Positions 20,915-29,321 of a stretch of DNA of 43,621 nucleotides are shown one piece after another (position 1 is the stretch's first letter; each line of letters opens with the position of its first letter). The translations under genes were made by a program, and so were the position numbers. This stretch comes from an uncultured Opitutia bacterium (GTDB taxonomy: Bacteria; Verrucomicrobiota; Verrucomicrobiia; Opitutales; Opitutaceae), in assembly GCA_903872425.1 (NCBI GenBank), contig CAIQKQ010000032.1, positions 1-43,621 on the forward strand, given 5' to 3'. Below the pieces are notes generated by a model. The model was not told where the DNA came from and searched no databases. It was given only the letters and a program-made list of their open reading frames with translations.

Positions 20915-22903
20915 ATGGACTTCTTCGAGGCCCAAGCCCGCGCGAAAAAGCGCACGACCCGACTAATCGTGCTGTTCGTCTTTGCCGTCGCCGGTATCAT
21001 CCTCGCTGGCTATGTCGTAGCGTTGACACTGGAATCCCAACTCGGCGACAGAGTTCGCTCCCGCCGCGACTCCGGCTTCGTGGATTACCAGCCCACCGCC
21101 CGCCACATTGAGCCGTGGCAGCCCGGACTTTTTTTTGCCGTCACCGCCGGCACGCTCGCAATCGTCGGCCTCGCCTCGTTCTGGAAATGGAACGAGTTCT
21201 CCGGCGGTGGTAGCGCTGTCGCCGCGAGTGTCGGCGCGCGCCGCGTCCAGCCAAACACCACCGACCTCCGCGAGCGTCAGCTCCTCAATGTCACCGAGGA
21301 GATGGCCATCGCCGCCGGCCTGCCGACACCTGCCGTTTATGTGCTCGACGACGAGCCCGGCATCAACGCGTTCGCCGCCGGCCTCACCACGAGCGACGCC
21401 GTCGTGGCCGTCACGCGCGGCACGCTGGAGAAACTCACGCGCGACGAGCTACAAGGCGTGATCGGCCACGAGTTCAGCCACATCCTCAACGGCGACATGC
21501 GGCTCAACCTCCGCCTCTCCGCCATCATTTTCGGCATCCTCGTCATCGGCCTCGCCGGGCGCGGCATTTTGTGGTCATTGCGCGGGGTCCGCGTGAGCTC
21601 ACGCGACAGTAAAAATTCAGGTGGTGTGGTCATCGCCATCGGACTGGCCGGCGTCGCACTGCTCATGCTCGGCTACGTAGGCTATTTTTTTGGGCGGCTC
21701 ATTCAGGCCGCCGTCTCGCGCCAGCGCGAGTTCCTCGCCGACGCCTCCGCCGTGCAGTTCACGCGCAACCCCGGTGGCATCACCGGTGCGCTCAAAAAAA
21801 TTGGCGGCTACGCGCTCGGCTCCAACGTTATCGGCCACAATACCTCTCAGCTCAGCCACTTTTTTTTCGCGCAGGGCTTCCGCTCCAACTTCGGCGGCGC
21901 GTGGGCCACGCACCCGCCGCTCGCCGAGCGCATCCGCGCGATTGACCCGCAGTTCGACGGAAAGATGTTCGACCCGCCCGAGCTCGTGGACGTGGAAAAC
22001 CAAAGTTTTCTCGAGGCCGGCTTCGCGCCCACCCTGCCCTCGCGTTTCGGACCGCTGAAACCCCCGCCGCGCCGCGTGCCCTTCCGCCCCGCCACCGTCA
22101 TCGCCGGTATAGGCGCGCTCACCGAAACCCATTTCCGCGCCGCACAGGATCTCCTCGTCTCCATCTCACCGCCCCTGCGCGCCGCCGCGCGCGATCCCGC
22201 TCAGGCTCCCGCGCTCGTCTATGGCCTGTTGCTCTCCGCCGACGAGGCCGTCCGTGCCCGTCAGTTCGCACTCGTCGCCACGCAGGATGGCGCGCCTGCT
22301 GCCGCCGAGCTCAACGCGCTGTTGCCTGCGCTTGCTGCCGTCGGCGCGGAAGTCCGCCTCCCGCTGCTCCAACTCGCGCTGCCCACGCTGCGCTATCTAG
22401 CGCCAGCCGCGCTCGACCGTATTCTCTACGTGCTCGACGAACTCGTCCACGCCGACAGCCAGGTGACTGTCTTTGAGTTCGCCCTGCAAAAGATGCTCGC
22501 CCGCCAGCTCGGCCTTGCGCGTGCGCCTGCGATCGTGACGGGCGACATCCAATCTTTCCCCGCCGTCGCCCGCGAAATTGCAGTCGTGCTCTCCGCCCTC
22601 GCCCGCGCCGACGCACGTACACCCGCCGAGGCGATGGCCGCATTTTCTGCCGGCGCGGCTCAGCTCAAGCTCGTCGAAGGCGCTCTCATGCTCCTCGCCG
22701 TCGACGAGTGCGGCCTCGCCTCGCTCGACGTTGCGCTAGACAAACTCGCCACCGCCTCCCCGTTCATCAAGCAACGTCTCATCATCGCCGCCGCCCAGAC
22801 TATTGCTGCCGACAATACGATCACGGCCTCCGAGGGCGAACTCTTCCGCGCGTTATGTGCTGCCCTTGATGTTCCCGTACCGCTCGACGGTACCGCCGTG
22901 TAA
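20915..22903 (+). CDS. M48 family membrane zinc metallopeptidase with C-terminal extension
   Basis: A 662-residue membrane protein of the HtpX-like M48 family. Two N-terminal helices (about 17-38 and 72-90) precede the peptidase domain. Zinc ligands are visible: HEFSH at 185-189 in GVIGHEFSHILNGDM, and Glu272 in RQREFLADASAVQF. Two more hydrophobic segments (about 201-218 and 238-262) lie between, as in M48B enzymes. The substrate-side PPLAERI motif occurs at about 334-340. The roughly 300 residues after about 360 are not part of the usual HtpX length; they are Ala/Leu-rich and probably helical. The gene follows lemA and DUF4870, a frequent association with membrane protein quality control. 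Confidence 0.93.
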   Translation: MDFFEAQARAKKRTTRLIVLFVFAVAGIILAGYVVALTLESQLGDRVRSRRDSGFVDYQPTARHIEPWQPGLFFAVTAGTLAIVGLASFWKWNEFSGGGSAVAASVGARRVQPNTTDLRERQLLNVTEEMAIAAGLPTPAVYVLDDEPGINAFAAGLTTSDAVVAVTRGTLEKLTRDELQGVIGHEFSHILNGDMRLNLRLSAIIFGILVIGLAGRGILWSLRGVRVSSRDSKNSGGVVIAIGLAGVALLMLGYVGYFFGRLIQAAVSRQREFLADASAVQFTRNPGGITGALKKIGGYALGSNVIGHNTSQLSHFFFAQGFRSNFGGAWATHPPLAERIRAIDPQFDGKMFDPPELVDVENQSFLEAGFAPTLPSRFGPLKPPPRRVPFRPATVIAGIGALTETHFRAAQDLLVSISPPLRAAARDPAQAPALVYGLLLSADEAVRARQFALVATQDGAPAAAELNALLPALAAVGAEVRLPLLQLALPTLRYLAPAALDRILYVLDELVHADSQVTVFEFALQKMLARQLGLARAPAIVTGDIQSFPAVAREIAVVLSALARADARTPAEAMAAFSAGAAQLKLVEGALMLLAVDECGLASLDVALDKLATASPFIKQRLIIAAAQTIAADNTITASEGELFRALCAALDVPVPLDGTAV

Positions 22904-23063
22904 GTCAGCAACTTTCTTCGCCACGAAGCTATGGAATTATCGCCTCATGTGGGCCATTGAGAACGGCCTCCGCCGAGGAGCGTATGTCTTAACCTTCCCG
23001 TTTTACATTCCTATGTGCCCCAATATTATGCGCATCCATAACGAGTGAAACAAAGCCCCCCCC

Positions 23064-23441
23064 TTACTCTTCGGCAGCAGGTGGCCCGATCACTGCGATG
23101 CGCAGGAGCAGCGGCCCAGTGCCCGGCAGTGGAACCGCCACTCTATACCTCGACGTCGCGGCATCGGCCTCGGGCAACAAAGTCGTCGCCGTGGGTGGCA
23201 AATCGCCCCAGGCCTCTCCGTCGGTTGAGTACTGCACCAGCACTGTCATTCCGCTGAGCTTCTGGCTTAGCCGGTATTGCACGATCAAGCTATCCACTCC
23301 GTTGACGACGCGTACGTCTGAGGCGGGCAAAAACTCGGCCGGCGAGCTGGTGTCGAGATTCATCGCCGCGGCAAGCAACGCCGGAAGCTTCGCCAACGTA
23401 GGGGTGGGCGCGGCGGTATGTGAGTTTCCGGGATGACATGC
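23064..23441 (-). pseudogene. Remnant: C-terminal piece of a secreted Verrucomicrobia-type protein
   Basis: The minus-strand frame is open from after a TAG (23444-23442) to the TAA at 23064, with only a TTG at 23396 as possible start. The translation LPALLAAAMNLDTSSPAEF, then SLIVQYRLSQKLSGMTVLVQYSTDGEAW, resembles the C-terminal tail (N-L-L-x-Y-A-L-G-L-D-P; Y-R-R...V-E-x-S-x-D-L-x-x-W) common on large exported verrucomicrobial proteins. The rest of such a protein is missing upstream, so I read it as a decayed leftover. It could also be a tiny independent gene of 110 residues. Confidence 0.4.
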
Positions 23442-23545
23442 CTAAGTGGAGTTATTGGATTTTGGTTCGCAGGTGAGTGTCAGCCGACGGGCGATTGGAT
23501 TCAAAAATAGTTTGGGCCAACGCGAGCAATGCCTACTGTGTCCGT

Positions 23546-24799
23546 ATGCCCGACACCTTGCCCACCGAAAAAAAGCCGTCCGCCCACCCTGCGCCGCCGC
23601 GCACAACTGTGGATCGCTCCGCCTGGCCGACTCCGTGGGCGCAGTTGAAATACTTCACGTTCGCTCCCGCCATCTTTCCGCGCCTGCTCGGCGAGGTGTC
23701 ACGCGACGCGCGGCCAGGCGACTTCGTCAATGTCTTCGATAAAAACGGTGCGCTCTGTGGCGGCGGCCTCTTTAATCCGCGCGCGAAAATTCCGCTCCGC
23801 GTCGTCTGCCACTCGACCGAGCCCGTCACCGAGGCATATTTCGAAGCCGCCATCCGCCGCGCTGTCGCATTGCGCCGCAACCTCTTCAAGCTCGATGAAA
23901 CCACCGAAGCTTATCGACTCGTCAACTCCGACGGTGACGGACTCAGCGGACTAACGATTGACCGGTACGGTGACACCCTCCTCTGCGAGATTTATTCGCT
24001 TGGTATCGCGCACCGCCTGCCCGCGTGGATGCCGCTACTCCACGAACTTACGGGTACAAAGTTTGCCCGCGTCCACGTAGACCACGACCTAGGCAGCCTC
24101 GAAGGCATCAAGCCGTCCACCTTTAACGAAACCAACGCAGCCGCACCCACCAAAGTGAAAATCCGTGAGCACGGCATTCGCTACGAGGTGGACTTCGCCC
24201 AAGGCCACAAGACTGGCTTCTTCTGTGATCAGCGCGATAACCGGAAAGGCATTGCCCGTTTCACGAAAGACGCCCGCGTGCTCGACCTCTGCTGCTACAC
24301 CGGGGGATTTTCCCTTAACGCGGCAGTCGGTGGTGGAGCGACCGAGGTCACCAGCGTGGATCTCGACGAGGTGGCGCTCGCGCAGGCGAAGCGCAACGCC
24401 AACCTCAACCAGGCCCGCCTCAAGTTCGTTCACGCCGACGCCTTCGCCTACGCGCGTCAGATGCAGACCAACGGGGAAAAGTGGGATGTGGTCATCCTCG
24501 ACCCGCCGAAGTTCATTTTTACTCGCGATGAGCACGGCAACTGGGAAGGCCGCCAAAAATACGAAGATCTCAACTTGCTATCTATTTCGCTCGTGAAGCC
24601 AGGCGGCATCTTCGTGACATGCTCCTGCTCCGGCCTGTTGTCGTTGGAGGACTTCGAGGCGCACGTCATCAAGGCGGCCCACCGCCAGAACCGCCGCCTA
24701 CAGTTTTTCGACCGAACCGGCCCCGGCCCGGACCATCCGGTCTTCTCCAACTGTCTCGAAAGTCGCTACCTCAAGGTGCTCTGGGCACGGGTAGTGTGA
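23546..24799 (+). CDS. Class I SAM-dependent rRNA methyltransferase (RlmI-like)
   Basis: Probably a 23S rRNA (cytosine-5) methyltransferase of the RlmI/YccW type. The protein has 417 residues from the ATG at 23546; an earlier in-frame start at 23477 would add 23 unconvincing residues. There is an N-terminal PUA-like part (about 35-95), then DGDGLSGLTIDRYGD at 129-143, HKTGFFCDQRDNR at 221-233, the SAM-binding VLDLCCYTGGFSLNAA at 245-260, the acidic ribose ligand SVDLDEVAL and the motif IV DPPKF at 319-323. TCSCS at 358-362 fits the catalytic Cys region. It stands alone between a remnant and a CDGSH gene on the other strand. Confidence 0.92.
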   Translation: MPDTLPTEKKPSAHPAPPRTTVDRSAWPTPWAQLKYFTFAPAIFPRLLGEVSRDARPGDFVNVFDKNGALCGGGLFNPRAKIPLRVVCHSTEPVTEAYFEAAIRRAVALRRNLFKLDETTEAYRLVNSDGDGLSGLTIDRYGDTLLCEIYSLGIAHRLPAWMPLLHELTGTKFARVHVDHDLGSLEGIKPSTFNETNAAAPTKVKIREHGIRYEVDFAQGHKTGFFCDQRDNRKGIARFTKDARVLDLCCYTGGFSLNAAVGGGATEVTSVDLDEVALAQAKRNANLNQARLKFVHADAFAYARQMQTNGEKWDVVILDPPKFIFTRDEHGNWEGRQKYEDLNLLSISLVKPGGIFVTCSCSGLLSLEDFEAHVIKAAHRQNRRLQFFDRTGPGPDHPVFSNCLESRYLKVLWARVV

Positions 24800-24975
24800 G
24801 CGATATAAGCATCCATTCCAATTGATACACCAAACCAAGTAGCAATAAAAACTGCGACTCGTTCTCCTTGAAAATCAAATACCCAGCCGTGTGCCGCCCA
24901 ATGGGAGTGCTGGTCCAAGCGCGCGGAAGGACGCCCCACACCAACCGTCACAGCCCTGCCCCACCCGACCTTCGT

Positions 24976-25215
24976 TTACAGTTTCGAGTGGGAGCCGTCG
25001 CAGAACGCGCCGTTGCCGGAGTGCTTGCAGGCGCACCACGCAACTTTTTTGGCTTCAGCTAGTTCGACCTTCACCGGCGTGAACGCGGTGCCTTTGTGCG
25101 ACCCGTCGCAGAAGGGCTGGTTTTTAGAAAGACCGCAGGAACACCAATAATAGGTGCCGGCGGGCATTTCTTTTACGATGGGAGATTTTTGGGCGATGGT
25201 GGGTGTGGGATTCAT
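24976..25215 (-). CDS. CDGSH iron-sulfur domain-containing protein (two CDGSH motifs)
   Basis: A 79-residue soluble protein with two complete 2Fe-2S CDGSH sites: C25, C27, C36, H40 (CSCGLSKNQPFCDGSH) and C61, C63, C72, H76 (CACKHSGNGAFCDGSH). It is a tandem-site member of the mitoNEET/Miner2-type superfamily, thought to handle redox-sensitive iron-sulfur clusters. The upstream region on its strand has a TATAAA box (25236-25231) and a near-perfect palindrome at 25261-25277, so it may have its own regulated promoter. Confidence 0.95.
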   Translation of the reverse strand: MNPTPTIAQKSPIVKEMPAGTYYWCSCGLSKNQPFCDGSHKGTAFTPVKVELAEAKKVAWCACKHSGNGAFCDGSHSKL

Positions 25216-25230
25216 ATTTTTACGTTGGAT

Positions 25231-25277
25231 TTTATATTGAATAGGCCGGATCTGGCTCGTCTATGATGGCATCATAG
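25231..25277 (-). promoter_or_regulatory. Candidate promoter and palindromic operator of the CDGSH gene
   Basis: CTATGATG-G-CATCATAG (25261-25277) is a perfect inverted repeat of 8-nt arms around one base, centred 54 nt upstream of the CDGSH ATG. On the same strand TATAAA (25236-25231) could be the -10 box; the -35 position (25259-25254, CGAGCC) is a poor match and lies against the palindrome. A repressor or activator dimer bound here would touch RNA polymerase. The regulator is not identifiable. Confidence 0.45.
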
Positions 25278-25357
25278 TGAGAAGTTCGCGTCCTGACAGA
25301 TAAATGTCGGGTGATCGGGAATGCCAATAATCAGCCAGAGGGCGGAACCTGGAACCG

Positions 25358-26737
25358 TTACTTCGTTTTGTAAGTTTTCCAGACCCATTCCACGGCTTCC
25401 AGCATAGTCTGCCTTTCCACGCCACCTTCGACGTGTCCTGCCCCTTCCGACCAGAGATACTGGTAGGCGTAGCCCTTGGCCTTGAGCGCATTGGCAAAGG
25501 CGTTGTTTTGTATGCGCCAGTCGCCAAACTGGTTATTGAGGTCATCGGAGCCAACTTGTATCCAGATGCGAATGGGTTTTTTCGCAGTGTTGGGAATCAG
25601 GGATTCCTGATATTCCTGCGCGCCCTTGGGTGCGGTGGCAGATTTTTGTAATTGGGTCCAGGAGCCGGAGTAGCTGATGATGCGGTTGAACGCCGGAGTG
25701 TGGAACCATGCCATGCCGAAAGCGGCAGGGCTGCCGGAGGATTGGCCGATCGCACCGCGAGCGTCGGGATCTTGGGATAGCTTGAGACTGCCAGTTGTCT
25801 CGGCGAGAGGGAGGACTATTTTTTCGATGTAGTCGGCGTAGACACCCGAAACTGTGTCATATTCCGGGGAGCGGCTCACGGGGGCGATGAAGACGCCAGC
25901 CATCATCGGGATTTTCTTAGCAGCAATCAGAATGTCCATCGCAGCGATGAGCTGCACCTGGACAACCGCGTCGGCACGGCCGTCATGATCAACCATGAAG
26001 GGCAGCACATCGCCTTCCTTGTATCCGGCGGGAATATAGACCCAGCACGCACGGCTGCCACCACCTCTTCCGCCTCGTCCGCCCGCAACGGCGTAGCCTG
26101 GCGTTGCCACAGGTGCGGCAGCCGCCGCAAGCGTGGGCGGCGCACTAAAAGCGATGACCTTGCCACGGGGGATGCCGTCTGGCACCACAATGTCCTTAAC
26201 ATCCCGCCAAGTGGTCTTGGGCTTGTGCTTAAAATTGCCCTGCTCCTTGTCGAGCGGGGGTGTGAGTTCGACTTCGACGGCATCGGCGAGCGGCTCAATC
26301 CGCACCGGTGGGGCAGCGCCGCCACCGCCTTGGCCACCAGCACCGCGTCCTCCCGCCGGTGTGAATACCTGCGCGAGCAGTGGGCGCTGTACCTCAGTAA
26401 GGATGGCGTTGATTTTCGTCTGCGCATCTGCGCGGGCCTGCGTGGCGGCGGCCTGCAACGGGGCGAGGCCTTGCTGCGCCTGGTTGATGGCGTCGAGCAG
26501 CGGCGAAATCTGAGCGACCTGTATGTCGGTAAGCTTGAGAGTTGTGAGGTTTTCGATATTCAAAGGCGCGGCAGCCCCCCCGACTGAGCCTGCGCCACGG
26601 GGCGCACCACCGGCCCGAGCGGCACCAGCTCCAGGGGCGGCCGGCACGGCATCAGCGGCGTAAACAGTCGAGCCCAGCAGGGCAACAAGGCTGATACCGG
26701 TGGCAACGAGCAGGTGTTTATGCGTGAAGGTTTTCAT
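25358..26737 (-). CDS. Secreted Spy-like helical domain plus enterochelin-esterase-like hydrolase
   Basis: A 459-residue exported protein. The start chosen is ATG at 26737, which gives a clean signal peptide (MKTFTHKHLLVATGISLVAL..., cleavage near TVYA-ADA at about 27). Residues 58-125 look like the Spy/LTXXQ type: LKLTDIQVAQISPLLDAI, a long helix, then ILTEVQRPLL. Gly/Ala-rich linkers follow (128-143, 219-228). Residues 190-459 are an alpha/beta hydrolase of the esterase D/enterochelin-esterase type: WVYIPAGYK, nucleophile Ser333 in GQSSG, candidate acid Asp398/Asp399 in GSDDL, and His435 in GAGHVEGG. The substrate is unknown. It is monocistronic between the CDGSH and SPATA20-type genes. Confidence 0.82.
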   Translation of the reverse strand: MKTFTHKHLLVATGISLVALLGSTVYAADAVPAAPGAGAARAGGAPRGAGSVGGAAAPLNIENLTTLKLTDIQVAQISPLLDAINQAQQGLAPLQAAATQARADAQTKINAILTEVQRPLLAQVFTPAGGRGAGGQGGGGAAPPVRIEPLADAVEVELTPPLDKEQGNFKHKPKTTWRDVKDIVVPDGIPRGKVIAFSAPPTLAAAAAPVATPGYAVAGGRGGRGGGSRACWVYIPAGYKEGDVLPFMVDHDGRADAVVQVQLIAAMDILIAAKKIPMMAGVFIAPVSRSPEYDTVSGVYADYIEKIVLPLAETTGSLKLSQDPDARGAIGQSSGSPAAFGMAWFHTPAFNRIISYSGSWTQLQKSATAPKGAQEYQESLIPNTAKKPIRIWIQVGSDDLNNQFGDWRIQNNAFANALKAKGYAYQYLWSEGAGHVEGGVERQTMLEAVEWVWKTYKTK

Positions 26738-26960
26738 GGGGTTGGGGCAGTTAGAGCGTTCGTCGACCGAGTGAGGACGGACACGACGGCTCTTCTCGTG
26801 AAGAACATCAGGGCCGCGCTCAAGAATTATTTGTCCCTGAAAAATACCCAAAGCATACGGACAGGTCGTCTGTTGACCAGCGTTGCATTTTCCGGGCGCA
26901 AGCAAGCCCGCGACGGATGGGTGAAACGTAAATTATAAGCCGCACAGACCCGTCGCGTGT

Positions 26961-29148
26961 TCACGCCAGCATCTGCCGCAATTCGGCCGGCGTAGACACG
27001 GGCGGCTGGCAGGCGAAATCCTCGCAGACGTAGGCGGTCGCGCGACCGTCGCGTGCAGACATGGCGAGGGTCCATGGCAGTGCCGAATCGGCGCGGACGA
27101 GCGCACGGCGCGGACCGGGTTTTTCACGGGAAACGGCGGCGAGGGCTTGAAAATCGGGCGCTGAGGAATCGCCGGCGAGGACGATCTGGCGCGGCGGTTC
27201 CAAGGCACGCTCGATCGCGCAGAGCATTTCGGGAAGGGCGTGCGGGGCGTGCGTCCACCGCGGGCCAAGCGCTTCGATCGTACGGCGCGCGCGCGCGGTG
27301 ATCGTCATCGTGAAACATGGCGGCAAGACGGAGGAGATTGGCGGCGGCGATGGAATTGGGGGACGGTTCTGCACCGTCGTGGTCCTCCTTGAGTCGCAGG
27401 ACGATGTCGGTCGCACCTACAGCAGAGTTGAAATAGCCGCCGGCGGTCTCGTCCCAGAATTCGGCATCCATCGTCTGCTGCAAACGTGCGGCCCAGTACA
27501 GCCAACGCGTGTCAAATGTCGCTTCGTAAAGGTCAAGTAGGCCGGCAATAAGAAACGCGTAGTCCTCGGCGAAGCCCTCGCCTGCACCTCGGCCGGTGCG
27601 CCAGCAGCGGAAAAGTACGCCACGCCGGGCGTCGTACAACTCACGCTCGATGAACTCAGCCGCGCGGATGGCGGCGGAGCGGCAAAGCTCGCGATGGGTG
27701 GAGAAACATTCGGCGGGCGAGGACGCGCCGCGGGCGAGAGCAGAGAGCATCAGGCCGTTCCACGCGGTGATTATCTTGTCGTCGAGGTGCGGGCGAGGGC
27801 GCAGGGCACGGAGGGAACGGAGTTTTTCCAACTGCGCGGCCAACAATTCAACCGCCGCCTCTGGGGTCAGGTCATGGGCCTTAGCGGTGAGGAGGAGCGA
27901 CTGGCGTTGGTGGAGAATATTTTTACCAGTGAACTCGCCGTGCGGGTCTTGCGCGGGCGAAACGTTGCCGGCGGCGGTCACGCCAAAGTGGGAACAGAAG
28001 AAGGCGGCATCTTGGCCGAGCGCGGCCTCAATCTCCGGCCGGGTCCAAACGTAGAACGCGCCCTCGGCGTGAGCATCGCCGTTGTGCGCTAGGCGTGAGT
28101 CCGCGTCCTCAGCGGAGTAAAATCCGCCGGCGGGATGTGCAAGATCGCGCAGCACGTAGTCGAACAGGCCTCGCGCGCACCAGGCGAAGCGGTCGTCGCC
28201 GGTGGCGAGGTGCGCCTCAAGGTAGTTCACCGCGATCTGCGCCTGGTCGTAGAGCATTTTTTCGAAATGGGGTACAAACCACGCGTCGTCCACGGCGTAA
28301 CGGTGGAAGCCGCCGCCCACCTGATCGTGAACGCCCCCACGCGCCATGGCGGCGAGCGTGGACGTCGCCATCTTCACTGCCTCGCGGCCGATGTCAGAGT
28401 CCACGCCTTGGAGCGCGGCGATGCGGAAGAGAAAGTTGAGGTTGGCGGGACGCGGAAATTTTGGCGCACCGGCGAAGTCGCCGCGTGCTGGGTCGAAGCT
28501 CTCGTAAAGCGATTGAAAACAGCTCTCGAACGCCGCCGAGGCCGCCTCATGCAGTCGCGCGTCGGGCATGGCGAGCGAAGCAGCTGACCTGCCCCCCGCG
28601 TTGCCCGCGTTTTTTTCCTCGGCGACTGCCGTCGCGCCCGGCCGCTCTGCGTGCTCACGCAACGTGGCGATCACGCGTTCGGCCTCGGCAATGAGCTTAG
28701 CGCGGTCGCCAGCCCAACCGGCGGCGATCGTGCGGAGGAGCGAGGCAAAGCCCGGCCGCCCATGGCGGTCCTCAGGCGGAAAATAGGTCCCACCGTGAAA
28801 CGGTTTCAGTTCCGGCGTGAGCCACGCGCTGAGCGGCCAGCCGCCGTGGCCGGTGAGCGCCTGCACATAGGTCATGTAGACCCGGTCCACATCCGGCCGC
28901 TCCTCACGGTCCACTTTTATGGGTATGAAGTGCGCGTTGAGCAGCGCGGCGACCTCGGCATTCTCGAACGACTCGTGTGCCATGACATGGCACCAATGAC
29001 AGGTCGAGTAGCCGATACTCAGAAAAATGGGCTTCTGCTCGGCGCGGGCGCGGGCAAAGGCGGCCTCGCCCCACGGGAGCCACGCGACAGGGTTGTCGGC
29101 ATGTTGCAGCAAATAGGGAGATTTTTCGGCAGCGAGGGCGTTGGACAT
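26961..29148 (-). CDS. SPATA20/YyaL-type thioredoxin-domain protein (DUF255), frameshifted
   Basis: This belongs to the YyaL/SPATA20 family: an N-terminal thioredoxin-like domain (about 1-165) with CHWC at residues 50-53 ([18 protein letters not shown]) and [11 protein letters not shown], then an (alpha/alpha)6 glycosidase-like region ([17 protein letters not shown]). From ATG 29148 the main frame runs normally to about residue 617, then loses similarity and stops at 27124. The missing C-terminus ([37 protein letters not shown], ending at 26961) continues in another frame. The switch occurs at a (CG)6 tract, 27286-27297. Adding one CG would restore about 729 residues, close to family length. 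It could be a real frameshift or a sequencing error. The function of the family is unclear. Confidence 0.88.
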
Positions 29149-29321
29149 CAGGAAGTCGGCAAGATAAAGTAAATTAAAGGACAGATGCAAAGCCCTCCTT
29201 AGGGCCGGGAAGGAAAAGCCGGTAGTTTTCCCACGTATCGGCGTAACTCAAATGTAACGTTTCACGCCGCCGAGAACCTTGCTGTGTTTCTGGCAAGACG
29301 CATGCGTAAATAACCACGCAT

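Noticed and set aside
24766-24951. A 61-codon minus-strand frame after the RlmI-like gene
   Set aside because: It overlaps the end of a sure gene, shows no family resemblance and has no start signal; probably chance.
26738-26905. Longer start of the esterase-like protein at 26905
   Set aside because: The added 56 residues would hide a clean signal peptide that begins at 26737.
29298-29307. Palindrome ACGCATGCGT upstream of the SulP gene
   Set aside because: Ten nucleotides, common by chance in GC-rich DNA, with no promoter context to support an operator.
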